Source: Pochonia chlamydosporia 170
Lineage: Eukaryota; Ascomycota; Sordariomycetes; Hypocreales; Clavicipitaceae
Reading direction: 5' to 3'
DNA length: 64,000 nucleotides
NCBI RefSeq assembly: GCF_001653235.2
Contig: NC_035790.1
Span: 7,750,001 to 7,814,000 of the forward strand
A program made the translations under genes and the position numbers. Positions 34,387 through 45,517 of this stretch are shown piece after piece. The notes beneath the pieces are model-generated. The model saw only the letters and a program-made list of their open reading frames with translations. It did no database searches and was not told the DNA's origin. Within the stretch, counting starts at the first letter, position 1. The number at the start of each line of letters is the position of its first letter.

Positions 34387-36325
34387 GACCTTGGTGTTCA
34401 AGAGACATGTTTAATTTTTGCTGACGTATTTCTCACGAGTGTCGAGATTCGTTCGATTTTTTTTTTGGTTACTGTCGTGAAAGGTTCCTTCTATTGGCTC
34501 CCTCAATTATTGTGCTGACGACAGCAGGAGGCAGTGTTGCTCCCACCACGCAATGCCATGATGCTGAATTACAACTTCGTGGCAAACAACGCAGCTCTCA
34601 AGAATTGTTATCGGCAGAGGCTGTATAAATGACGGTTATATTATGTAGAAAGGCTGTACAATAACATCGCTGCAGACAATGCGTATACCTCGTCCTGTTG
34701 CATACCGGTCAAATGGTCACGCGAGTTGAATGTCACAATACAAGCCCACGCCCATTCAGAAAAACGACGCGTTGAATTGGTGGACTACTCGGATCGTCCT
34801 AGTGCCACGTTGATTCATGCAAGTAACTGCAATGGCTTGCCAAGCATAGTGCAAAATTGAGCCCAGAACAAGCGGCTAATGTGTATCATGGCCACCATGA
34901 TCCAAGTACATGTACCTGGCTGGTTCTGGCCGGAGCCATCGGATCACTTACAGGTTGTGTGGTGACATTGCGCAATGCGACGCTGTCTGCATGTCAGTCT
35001 TTTGTCAAGCTTGAGCTAATACGCACGGCATTGTTGGTATCAATCGATGCTGCGAGTATAGCATAGTATACAGTACGGTACAGTACTCTGTGGCGCTCGA
35101 TACATATATGCTCTTTGTTCGTTCTCGTTGGACAGTCTGTTGCTTTGCTGTCTCACATGTAAAAATCGTTGGTTTGAGTTTGATCTATTATCGGCGTCGC
35201 CTGCCAAAATAATACCTTGACAATTGCATGTTTGCTGGCCCATGTCCCATGCCTCGATTTAGGCTGTTCCTTGTGCAACCACCTGTCCGTCCATAACTCC
35301 CTGTCTCCAGTTGAGCGTCACGAGCTGATGGATTGGTACCATAGAATCAGCCTACTGCAAGTGGCCGAATGAGCCTCACCATAACGCGGTGCAAAACAGG
35401 GAGCAAATCGTTTGGAGCAAAAGACTTTCAGCTCTGGGCGTACAATCGTCTGGTGTCTGCATCTGTGGCACGGTTGACTGGCGCCTTGTCCTTTTCTTTG
35501 TCCTATTTTCCCCAGATTTATCTTCAGAAGCACGGAGCAGCCGCCGCAGCTGAGCGTGTGTGTTGATTCTGCTGTGGACGGCGCATCAGCACCGGTTTGT
35601 CGCTCAAGGGGCTTCATATATTGATGGAGTGCAAAGTATTGTATTTTCACACTAGCACAGCACAGGTTCTGTCCGGTCTGGTCTGGATTTGGCTCGAGCA
35701 AGCAAACTGCATTGGTCCTTCCCACCAGACTCTTCTCAGGTCAACTGGGTTCTTTCTGTTTATGGCCGCGCACCTACGTCTGACCAACTTGGCAACACCA
35801 GACATTTTTCAACATTCTGGCTCGAGTCGGCATTGGCGTTGGAAGTGACATTGGCCTTTTGCCTCAGTTCATACCCGCGCGCACAAGTCGTGAGATTCCA
35901 TTGCTTGCCTCTTGGTGCTGAGCGTGCTGCTCCGACTACGGAGACCCTGGCACTGACTGATTTGGGCCAATTTAAAGTCTGGTCTGGTTGCTTTAACTTT
36001 TAACCGTTGCGGCTGTTGCGTGCTGTCAAGTACCAGAAAGTATGTCCTCCTGCTGCTGGTTGCTCGTTGCTGGTTGCTGTTACTACCCCACTCTGGCTGG
36101 AGCTGACCGCGACGCAGAGCCGCCTTCCACAACCTCTTGATCTTGAACCCAGACATCATCAATACGCCCGATCCAACCCTTGCCTAACATTGTGCACTTC
36201 ATGACGGCTTCAACCGTTGTCGACGGCCGCATCCCCTACCATCAATCCCAGTTGATAACATAGTCGTTACCTTGGTTCGCCGCCACCAATAGCTTGCAGC
36301 TGGTGGCGGGAGCAACACCGGCATC
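34387..36325. other. Spacer between tRNA-Leu and the arrestin-like gene
   Basis: About 1.9 kb without a supportable gene. It contains a nested ACAGTACGGTACAGTACT word near 35068-35088. The right end is the promoter of the arrestin-like gene. Confidence 0.4.
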
Positions 36326-37713
36326 ATGGCCTCGGCGCCAGCCAGCGTGAGGGTCTCTGGCCCTCCCAACAGCAGTTTTCTCGTCGGATACCCTGGCATC
36401 TCGGCCACTTTGGTAGGTCTTGGCCATTTTTGTTTCGAGTTTCTTTACATCTACCCCGAGCGCCCAAGCATGGTCAAGTGTTGTGCTCTCGTTACAACCC
36501 CTGCTGACCAACCACTCCCATAGCCGCGAATCGAAGGCAAAGTTGAGATTCGACCAGGACAAGGCTATTCCATGCCTGTGCCGGTATCATTAGTACGGAT
36601 ATCTTTACAACGACGTGAAACAATCCATCCCGATGCCGATAGCTTGACGAAGCGCCATCTCGGAACACCGCGAAAGGAGACGACTGACGTGGTTGGCAAG
36701 GAGGTCTTGCTATTTCGATGCGCAACAGGAAAGGAGGCCGAAAGTGTGATCGCCATGGATCTCCCATTTGTGCTGTTTATCCCCTTTGGACGTGGTGGGG
36801 AAGAGACCAACCGAAGAATACCGCCGGCATCTTTGCAACTCCCCAGCAGAACGGCAGAGACCTTTTATGAGCTTGTTGTCACTGTACAACAAGGGCACAG
36901 CAATCAATACAAATATCCTTTTCCGGTTCCGTTACAACGATACGACACGCTGTCTACATTTGGCATGTATAATAAGCCAGAAACAAAACTCGTCACCTCT
37001 GACAACGTGGTGCACCTGGGAATCAACCTACCGAGATGGAGTTATGGCCCTGGTGATCCAATCACTGTTTACATCAAGCTATCGCCGAATCCAGACTGGT
37101 TGAGTAAGGCAAAGAGGGTCAGCATAGAAAAAATCAACCTTACGATCGAGGAGGAAGTCACATATAATCCCGAAGGAGACGAGCCAGTCAAAAAGGTCAA
37201 CAAACTGTCCAAACAGGTGCAAGTGGTTAAGATGAAAATCCCAGAGGCAGGGTACGCCACCAATATTGGGCTTGTATTTCCGTGCAAAGACCTGAGAGAC
37301 CCCGATGGCATCGTCAAGAGAGGCAAACCAGCGTTTCCGTTGTATGAGGTTTCATCATTTACCACCACATCATCGCTCTACAAAATTGAGTTTTACCTGA
37401 GTATCAAGGTCAGTAGAGTCGTCCTTCCCTTTTGAACGCAATGTATCAACCGCTAACCAATGTCGAACAGGTCCAGTTGAGTGGTGCTCGCGACGTCAAT
37501 TTGAGACAACCCATTGTTATTTGTCCTCTCGACCAACAGGCGTGTAAGGAGGAAATGGATGCTATAGAACAAGCTGCGAAAGATGCGTCTCATGTCGACC
37601 CCAACAATCCGATGTTGCCGGCCCGGTCGATCATCTTGGCAAATGACCGCGATTCGTTACGTGCCCTGGGACTGTGTCTTGTTGGAGGACATAAGAAGCC
37701 CTTTATCGATTGA
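36326..37713 (+). CDS. Arrestin-like protein
   Basis: Three exons (36326-36412, 36524-37408, 37471-37713) give 404 residues; all junctions are phase 0 with GT-AG ends. The N-terminal exon encodes SGPPNSSFLVGYPGISATL, joining to PRIEGKVEIRPGQGYSMP. That is the opening of an arrestin N-terminal beta-sandwich. The second half reads PRWSYGPGDPITVYIKL and LTIEEEVTYNPEGDEP, typical of the arrestin C domain, with YKIEFYLSIK near its end. Unlike the ART ubiquitin adaptors it is short and I see no PPxY motif. Known arrestin-fold proteins link membrane cargo to trafficking or signalling; the cargo here is unknown. The third exon completes the fold and ends HKKPFID. Confidence 0.8.
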
Positions 37714-38554
37714 GCAACTTGGGCGGGACCCAGGATCGATAGCAACAAGCCCATGTGTAGGAGAGGCAGGCATAGCGCTGTCTGCTGCAACAAAAATCGC
37801 CGGTCCCCGAGGCTTTGACGTCTTTGTCAACTCGACTGATCACCAACTTCTTGCGAGAATGTATCGGTGTAATTCATATTTGCATGACTGCAATAGTATT
37901 TCCGCCATTCTCGACGAGTTGCACTATGTTGGCGTGCGTCTTATTCAAGACGCTACTCGGGGATGGGCGACCGAGCAAGCGGCCAAGCCTCTACACTAGG
38001 AAAATTCAGGACATGATTGTTGGGGCATTTTAGGGGCAAAGGCAAATGTATACCCATATGAGGCGTTCTTTTACAAACGAATGACCGGTTTGGCAAAGGC
38101 GGGTGTATTTCAGGTCTCGTATTATGGAAAGGCATGGTAAATGGCGTTTGAGGGGGATATATCCAGCAGTCAGGTTGATGGTGGATAACATTTACAGCAT
38201 AATGATTTATATTCCATGTAAATATATCAATTGAACATGAACGGGAACATACTATTGTGATGGTGAGATGGTAAAGACTTTGGTGCATGAATAGTCTATA
38301 TGTCCCGTTTAAGGTGTGAATTTCAATTGTTCATCAGCAGGGCAGCCTGGATGTCCTGTTTAGCGTTTATATTCGAATTCCTCATGGTTAAGGCGGCGTG
38401 GATGTCTTGTCTTGTTCAGCAACTATATTTTAACTGTTCGGGGAAAGCACCGAATATAAATCCAAGTGGGGTGGCGGGGTGAAACCAGACCCTCCAAGCT
38501 CCCTCCAGCTTCGTCACTCCAAAAATTCCCAATCCTCACCCTCGCAACGCAAAC
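37714..38554. other. Spacer with a degenerate 51-bp tandem repeat
   Basis: It lies between the arrestin-like stop and the PPIL3-type ATG. A three-copy repeat spans about 38297-38447. The last ~100 bp is the cyclophilin promoter. Confidence 0.5.
38297..38447. repeat. Degenerate tandem repeat, period 51 bp, three copies
   Basis: The landmark ATGTCC/ATGTCT recurs at 38300, 38351 and 38402, exactly 51 bp apart. Flanking words (GCAGCCTGG / GGCGTGG, TTTATATTCGAATT / CTATATTTTAACT) also line up. The copies have diverged considerably. Confidence 0.7.
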
Positions 38555-39091
38555 ATGTCCGTAACGCTACACACCACGCACGGCGACATAAAAATCGAAA
38601 TCTTCTGCGAAAGCGTCCCCAAAACCGCCGAAGTAACCCCCCCCGCTTCCCCCTGTCTTGTCGTGAGCTAACACACGTAGAACTTCCTCGCCCTCTGCGC
38701 ATCCGGGTACTACAACAACTCCCCCTTCCACCGCCTCATTCCGAATTTCATAATCCAAACAGGCGGGCCGGCGGACAATCCCAAGGCCGGGACGTCCATA
38801 TGGGGCAAACCCTTTGAAGATGAGGTCCGGCCGTTACTAAAGCACGGAGCGCGCGGGGTGGTCAGCATGGCGAATAAAGGACCCGACACGAATGGGTCGC
38901 AGTTTTTTGTGACGCTAGATAAGGCGCCGCATTTGGATGGGCTTAACACAGTGTTTGGGAAGGTAATTGGGGCGGAAGGGATGGCGACGTTGGCGAAGTT
39001 GGAGGGGGTGGAGGTTGATCGGAAGTCGAGGCCGAAGGGGGAGTTGAGGATCAAGAGGGTTACTGTGCATGCGAATCCTGTGGCGGGGTGA
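38555..39091 (+). CDS. cyp10: Cyclophilin, PPIL3 type (peptidyl-prolyl isomerase)
   Basis: Two exons (38555-38632, 38681-39091) give 162 residues. The start MSVTLHTTHGDIKIEIFCE and the end RVTVHANPVAG are the PPIL3 signature, as is the whole-protein length. The isomerase core FHRLIPNFIIQTGG keeps the catalytic Arg and Phe, and NGSQFFVTLDK is intact. The position equal to Trp121 of cyclophilin A is His (KAPHLDG), as in PPIL3, so cyclosporin binding should be weak. Known role: a nuclear cyclophilin found in late spliceosomes. It converges with HSF1. Confidence 0.92.
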
Positions 39092-39314
39092 TTACACTGG
39101 ATTTTCTTTATAGACATCGGGGCTTGTGATGGTGGTGAGGATGAGGATGGATTTGATACCCTATGAGACATGGCGGGTATATTGTATTATATTCCGTTTT
39201 TGCAAACTATGAACACCACGAAAGCCTGACCTGCCGTACCGTATTGAGCAATTTGCTCCAATGTCCCAACCTTCAACACCGTGAAAACCATGCCATACGC
39301 CTATATACAGCCAC

Positions 39315-41585
39315 TTACCCCATTCTTCGTCGCTTATTCCCTTCTGTTGGTGCGACATCCAAATCGTCTCTGTGAATCTCCTCTGTGCCCGCGGGACTGG
39401 GTTCACCGTCTCCATTCTTGGGAGGATCGTCTGCCGCGCCGTCAATGTTGAAATTAAAGTCATCTCCGTCGGCGCCGAAATTCGCATCGTTTAAAAAGGC
39501 GCTGCTGTCAAAGAATTGGTCCATGTCGACGGGTGGTTGGTCAAAGTATGCTTCATTGCCGTCGTCTATGCCTGGTATGCGGCCCGAGGGACTGAGCGGG
39601 CCGAGTAGTTCGCTGAGTTCGTGGATCTTGGCATCCTGGTCGGACTGGAGGCGTTGGAGCTGGTCGAGGTCCATTTGATTCGTGTTGATTTGGTTTATCG
39701 ACGGTGGTACCATTTGTGGTGAGCGCATGATGGGTGACAGGGACGGGAGGCCGGTGTTTTCGCTTGGTGCTGATGCTGGTGCCGGGGAGACGCTGCCTTT
39801 GTTGGAGCGCGGTTGAGCAGCTGGCGTGGGTTTTGCGGATGTGGATGCGGATGGTGGTTGGGAGGGAGGTGATGCTGATGACTGTCCGGCCATGAAGTCG
39901 ACGAGTTTGCTTCTCTGGTCCTTATTCAGAGTGTTGGGCGCGTTGGCTACGAGTTCCGCCGCTTCGGGGAGGTCCATTCCAGACGTGTTGGTGGCATTGT
40001 GGTCGTTGATAATCTTCATCATGCGTTCGTGGGGGTTGGACTCGAGTTCCTGCCGTAGGCTGGGCGGCGTCTCTGACCCGTCAACTAACTCGGTGACGTG
40101 GCCCATTTCTGGATTCTGATTGCTAGATTGATAGTATGGCGTTGAGGTCGTCGATGCATTCAGATTGCTTTTAGAAGCGTTGCCTTGCTCAGGGATGGGC
40201 GGTAGCAAGCCGCGGGCTCGTTTGTGGGTGCTGCCCATGTTTCCGGTGGGATCCATTGTTGATTGGAAAAAGTCCCCCAAGTCGACCACACTGCCTTGGT
40301 GTGACGGCTGCCCTTGGTTGGTAATCATGCTTGAGATGATGTCGCTGACGCTCTGTGTGTTGCCCTGGTCTTCTAGGGTCTTTCTGAAGACGTTTGCCAA
40401 GAAGTTGAGGATAGCATTGATAGAGTTCTGATGTCGGTCGTGCTGGGACTGGAACATGAGTGCTTGGTTGTATAAGTCGTTGTTGTTGCGTTGTAATCGG
40501 TTGATTGCCCCGAGAATCATCTTCTGTTGCTCTCTGACCTTGGTCAACTCCTCCCTGATCAACGACATTTCCTTCTTGGGCAGCTGTTGAGATTCTGAGG
40601 GTGGTGGAGGCAGGGCCCGAGGTGGTGGTGCACTTGGTCCAGCTGTCACGTTCTGAGTAGTTCCCTCATCTAGGATCTGATCTTCGTCACTATCGACCTC
40701 GAGACCCTCATTCTTGCTGGACGCCTTTTTAGACGATCTTGTCTTGGGCTTGTTGATGAGCCACAGTAGATTTGGGTGGCCCCGTCGAAAGAAGGGATTA
40801 TGATACTCGCTGGGGCTCTTGTTTTTGCGCTCGCTCGCTCGCATCGAGTTATCCGACAAGCCCACCCGTTTGTGGAAGCCATACATGTTGAGTTGCCGAA
40901 CAAAAGAGGCATAGTTGTTGTGCTTAAACAACTCTGGGATAAGAGTCTTGGCAAACTCATCCTCGTCAAGAACAATGAAGGAGTCGCCCTTTTCTGACCA
41001 GCGAATGAAGTGTTCGTTTTTCGGGTCCTCCAGAAAGCTACACGGAGATTTAGTTAGCTTCCACAATATCCCTAGACGAATCGAGGATACCACAACTCCA
41101 AATCTCTCTTTCAGAAAACTTACCTGCTTAGTTTCTGAACAAACGGTGGAATCCCCTTCCGCTTGCCCTGAGCATCCCGCTTCGCCTTTTGCGCCATCTC
41201 CTCCAGCGCCTCAACGTTGCTGAATCAAACCCTCCTCCTCGTTCTGCGGCAGGTGATTGTTCCCATCGCCGAAGCCCGTCCACGGCTCCACGGAAGCGTC
41301 AAAGTTTCGAGGATGCGTCGCAATCAGTGCTTGATTCATGTCTCGTCGCGCAAGACTGTTGGAAGTTGCGGGGACCTGTGTATACTGAGGTTGGGTAGGC
41401 ATCAAGCCGTACGGATTGGCAGCCTGTGCTGAGGTGTCGACAAAGTCAGTTCCGTCGCCGTTCCATCTCAGCATATTGTCTGGAACAGCATTATCCGCAG
41501 GAAACGGCTGCTGCATGCGCTGCGGGTAGTTCACCATTGGTGACGCGCCTGGCGCCGCTCGCTTTCTCGAATTCGGCGCGGACAT
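39315..41585 (-). CDS. hsf1: Heat shock transcription factor HSF1
   Basis: The start is the ATG at 41585 (MSAPNSRKRAAPGASP), the usual start of sordariomycete HSF1. The DNA-binding domain is split by an intron at 41038-41123: PPFVQKLS joins SFLEDPKNEHFIRWSEKGDS, then NNYASFVRQLNMYGFHKRVG and FFRRGHPNLLWLINKPK. A coiled-coil oligomerisation region (IREELTKVREQQKMILGAI) follows, then a long Ser/Pro/Gln-rich region and an acidic C-terminus ending EGNKRRRMG. Known role: trimeric activator at heat shock elements, essential in fungi. Between the N-terminal frame and the exon carrying NVEALEEMAQKAKRDAQ the frame changes. A 64-nt intron (41220-41283, donor GTGGAC) restores it and gives 706 residues, but it removes plausible coding sequence and lacks a good branch site. 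See findings. Confidence 0.93.
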
Positions 41586-42872
41586 GAGGATCTGAAGAGT
41601 TACGCTTGGGGAGCAGGTCGACCGGTCGGGCGAGATGAAAATGCAGCACGCTTGCGTCGTTTGCCCCAAGTTGACACGCGCTGCAAGGTTATCGTGTTGA
41701 GAGAGAAATAAACCTTCTCCTTAGCAAAATGATGAGCTCGGGTGTGCGCTGCGTGGTTGAAGAGGATTGTAATGTTTTTTCCCCTAGTTCTTGTGTTTCG
41801 TTATTTCAGCCTCGTTTCTTGGGTTCTGGCCCAGATTGTTCGTCAGATGACAAGCAGCAGCAGGCTGACACGATCTGTGCAATGGAGCACAGAATTGACG
41901 ACGCGCAAATAGATGACTTGTAGGATAGGCAGCGAGGACGGCACTGCAATGAGCACCCCTTCTCGAATGCCGTTCCGTCGACGAGGCGGTCTACGTGTTT
42001 TTGGTAGGACTGCGGAATAAGGCTCTGTTCTGTTGGTGTGTCGATTTTCTGCGGGTCTGTGATGGATGGATGGATGGATGGATGGATGGATGCAGCACCA
42101 GGGAAGGAAGCAACAAGGTGGGACGCGGAGGAATCACAAACTTTTTTTGGTTTCCGCCCGCCCGTATTGATAGCAACTGTTGCAATGGTCGAGATATAAC
42201 GTCGCAGCAATCGAGGTGCGCTGTGTGTCGCGGGTATCGTTTTGTCGAGGATGATGAAATTATCATTAGAGGCGGCGTGAGATTGGCAACGTACGTCCCA
42301 ATCTGCCACAGGATAGCACGGATCAGGAGTTATCGATTAGATCATCCCGGCCAGCCAGACCAGACTTTTAGGTTCGACATGGGCACAATTGTGAACCTTG
42401 ACCCGACTTGACCGTTCAATGTTCCAGGTTTCAAAGTTCCACTCCGCACTCAAATTCTGTCCACTAACAGCGCTTCTAACGGCCAATGCGGATATGGACT
42501 CCGTAATGATGACTGCAAGCTGTTCACGTCCTGTCTCCATCACTGTCAAAGTTCGTCCATGCCGCATCAATTTTGATGGGTCTTACTCAGTCAAAGTCAC
42601 TCACTGGTCCTTCTCCGCCAGTCCTCTGCCAAGACTCCGGGATCCCCTCGTTGTGAATCTCAGATTCGATTCATCACGTGACTCTATTGTTCAATGTTTG
42701 GTCAATCGTTGTGCATGCATTGTGCATGCAGACTCTAGACAAATACTCTAAATGTTTCATCACAGTACTGTACAGTACAGTACTCCATACTAGAACAACC
42801 TCACCCGGCATACCAAGTCTCAATGTAATTCAACCAGCTTCACAACCCAGGGTATCACCGCACTTCACATGC
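41586..42872. promoter_or_regulatory. HSF1 leader and promoter
   Basis: 1.3 kb upstream of the HSF1 start. It holds a (GGAT)n microsatellite at 42061-42092, a TTCTCGAA pair of inverted heat-shock-like units at 41960-41967, and a GTACTGTACAGTAC palindrome at 42765-42778. A 167-codon open frame on the same strand has no family similarity. Confidence 0.5.
42061..42092. repeat. GGAT tetranucleotide microsatellite
   Basis: Eight uninterrupted copies of GATG/GGAT lie in the HSF1 upstream region. Confidence 0.9.
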
Positions 42873-44522
42873 TCATTTAGCCCCCCTTCCAGCCAGTGAA
42901 CTCGCCCTCGCCAACTTGGCATTTCGCGCCTGATCCCTCGCTTGGTCCCATGCCCTCGATCCTCCTCCCAGCTTCGCCTCCCGTTCTGCCCTCTTATCCT
43001 CTTTCAGTGTCCTTGCCTTCTCTCTAGGATCAATAACCACCAGCTCTTCTTCCGCCTTCTTCCGGTTACTCAGGTCTTTGCCCAGTCTATCCGCCGCAAA
43101 CGACAGTGAATGTGACATCCATCCCTCATCATCGCTCTCCTCCTTGTCCTGCTTGTCCCAGGCCGTGCAGCTTTGGCAATTGGCTATGAAGTGCAAATCA
43201 CAGAGCTCTGCTTCCTCATCCGCAGCCGCAGATTCCTCCTTGTCCTCGCCTCCCTGTTTTGTAGATTCTGGCACTTCTTTCTCTGGCGGCGCCTTGTCCA
43301 GTCTTGACTGAAAAGCACGTAATAGATTCATAGCTGCTTGATCGTCGCTTGTGCTTGCGTTATTGCCTCCTGGTCTTCGTTTTCTTGCCCGCATCGATGA
43401 TTCCGGTATCAAGGATTCTAAAGCCGACTTCTTCTTTGTTTCTTCTGTTGGCTGTTCCGAGTGAATGGTTCGGCGCATCGAGGCCTTTAATGCCGCTAGT
43501 TCTTCATTGGCTTTCTCAAGAGCCGTCTTCTTGGGGGCCTGTGGCTCCTCTGGCAAGTCTTCTGACTGTTGCCTAGCTTTGCCTCTTGATTCACGGGCTT
43601 GCTTCGTATTCTGCTCATCATCTGAAGGCGTCTTCTCCTCGGCGGAAGGCTCCTGTAGCACAGGCTGCTTCTTCTGCTCCGCTTTAGAAGACTTCTTCTT
43701 GGCGACCTTGTCCCTGTTTGGCTCATTTTCCTGTTCCTCCTCTTGAGCAATCAGCCTCGTGTCAAACTTGGCCTTCTTAAACACCGGCTCCTCCTCCTCC
43801 TCGCCCTCCTCATCACCAAAACTAAGCAATTGTTTACCTCCCTTCCTCTTCTTCTTCTTCGATTTGTCCGCTTGAGTAGATTTCTGCACGGCATGTGTCG
43901 CAACCCTAGACCTCTTCTTCATGTCCTCAAACGGATTCACCAAAATTTCTATCCTCTCAATCTTGACGGCGTATAATGGCCTCTCACTTGCCTCATCCAC
44001 TTCTGACTCTCCAATCTTGGCCAAATTATAGATCGTGTCGCCTGCAACCCTTCCGAAGAGGGTATTCTTTCCATTCAGCTCCTCGGTTTTATCCAGCGTG
44101 AAGAAGAACTGGCTGCCATTCGTATCCGTTCGACTTTCGTTGGCCATGCCCAACAAGCCTCTTCGATTAAATTTTAGCCGGGAGTGGAATTCGTCTTTGA
44201 AGTTAATGCCCGTAGGACCTGCATTTATACCCCGTCTCTCGTCCATCGGCCATGGGTCGAGGTCGCCGCTAAACGCGCCGCCGTCGTAGATGGATTCACC
44301 TCCATTGCCTGTCCCTGTAGGGTCGCCACCTTGCAGAATAAAGTTAGGAACCAGTCTATGGAATATCGTACCATCGTAGTATCCGTCGAGGCTGTGTTGC
44401 AGGAAGTTTCGACAGGTTAGAGGTGTTTGTTTTGCAAAGAGCTCGACCAGAATCTCGCCAAGGGTGGTGTGGATGATTGCGGACGCCGTTGGCTGCGGCT
44501 CGAGATTGTAAATCGCCGACAT
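42873..44522 (-). CDS. cwc27: Spliceosomal cyclophilin CWC27
   Basis: Single exon, 549 residues, ATG at 44522 (MSAIYNLEPQPTASAIIHTT). The cyclophilin domain spans about residues 10-200: LVELFAKQTPLTCRNFLQH, FHRLVPNFILQGGDPTGTG, NGSQFFFTLDK. The residue equal to Trp121 of cyclophilin A is Glu (KTEELNGKN), the known CWC27 change that removes isomerase activity. A long charged tail follows with Lys-rich runs (KSKKKKRKGGKQ), then CDLHFIANCQSC (residues 441-452) and DDEGWMSHSLSF near the end. Known role: CWC27 with CWC22 guides the active spliceosome and exon junction complex. Confidence 0.93.
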   Translation of the reverse strand: MSAIYNLEPQPTASAIIHTTLGEILVELFAKQTPLTCRNFLQHSLDGYYDGTIFHRLVPNFILQGGDPTGTGNGGESIYDGGAFSGDLDPWPMDERRGINAGPTGINFKDEFHSRLKFNRRGLLGMANESRTDTNGSQFFFTLDKTEELNGKNTLFGRVAGDTIYNLAKIGESEVDEASERPLYAVKIERIEILVNPFEDMKKRSRVATHAVQKSTQADKSKKKKRKGGKQLLSFGDEEGEEEEEPVFKKAKFDTRLIAQEEEQENEPNRDKVAKKKSSKAEQKKQPVLQEPSAEEKTPSDDEQNTKQARESRGKARQQSEDLPEEPQAPKKTALEKANEELAALKASMRRTIHSEQPTEETKKKSALESLIPESSMRARKRRPGGNNASTSDDQAAMNLLRAFQSRLDKAPPEKEVPESTKQGGEDKEESAAADEEAELCDLHFIANCQSCTAWDKQDKEESDDEGWMSHSLSFAADRLGKDLSNRKKAEEELVVIDPREKARTLKEDKRAEREAKLGGGSRAWDQARDQARNAKLARASSLAGRGAK

Positions 44523-45517
44523 GGTCTACTCTTGTTTGGGGTATATGCTCGGCCGTAGAGAGATTTCGGGGTGAGCTGCCTTGCACGGCACTCTTCTGGC
44601 TTCGCTTCTTTGTTGATGATAAAATGCCAAGCTTGCCTTGTCGCGAGCAATTGAAGTGGCCCACTCTGAGTTATCGATAAGACACCCAGCTCAACTCACA
44701 TGTGCCGGGTTATGAATGGTTGAACAGGCCAGAGACATTCGCCAACTGCACAACTATCAAGGGTTTACTAGTCTTAGTATTTTAGCTTTCATGATTTAAA
44801 CACTTGGTGCATGAAATATTCTTCGTGTATTGGAATATTATCAAGGGGTCAACTGCGACACGTTTACAATAGCCACTACTCAGCATACCCAAGGGGAACC
44901 TTGTAAAGTAGAGTTGCCCTTCGCCACCGCTTTGCATTTCTATCATCGCAATCAAGTTTGAAATTCATGAACATGACACATATAGCGTTTATATCCTAAA
45001 GCATGTCGTCGTTTGTCTTCCACCCAGCTCCGAGTATATCCTGTTCTAAGCTTTGCGCCGGTGTGTTTGTTCAAAACATTGCTAAAACAATCTGGACTTG
45101 GTCAGTTTAGTGCTCCCTGTATTTGCAACGCACCAGAAAGGCTCACCTATAAACTGCCTCGTTATTGTTGGTATTTGGACCAATTGACAGGTCATGGTCC
45201 CGGCTACAGTTGCGTCAGCTCTCACATGGACATCGACCCAATTTCCTTCACCAACCATCCGACGTCACAATGTGCAGGCGCCCAACGCACCGCGCACAAT
45301 GTCCAAGATGAACCTGTCCGAGGGCATGCAAGTTCGAGCGGAGCGTCGGCGACCAAACAGCCCAGCTAGCCTTATCAAGGAAGTGACGCCAAGCATACTA
45401 TTGAAAGTCACCGAACGAACAAGCTAATGCTTGTCTTGTTTTGTACGAGCGTATGCCACCAGCTGCTGAAATGTGAAGATTAAAACACATCCAGCAGATA
45501 AGATGTACAAAGCGGCT
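44523..45517. other. Spacer between the Zn2Cys6 regulator and CWC27
   Basis: About 1 kb holding the CWC27 promoter and the 3' flank of the regulator. Nothing else could be supported. Confidence 0.4.

Noticed and set aside
37583..37999. 139-codon open frame past the arrestin-like stop
   Set aside because: It is an alternative frame over the last arrestin-like exon; the exon junction phase and family wording support the other frame.
41806..42309. 167-codon open frame on - upstream of HSF1
   Set aside because: Part of it is translated microsatellite (His-Pro-Ser-Ile repeats). It is most likely the HSF1 leader.
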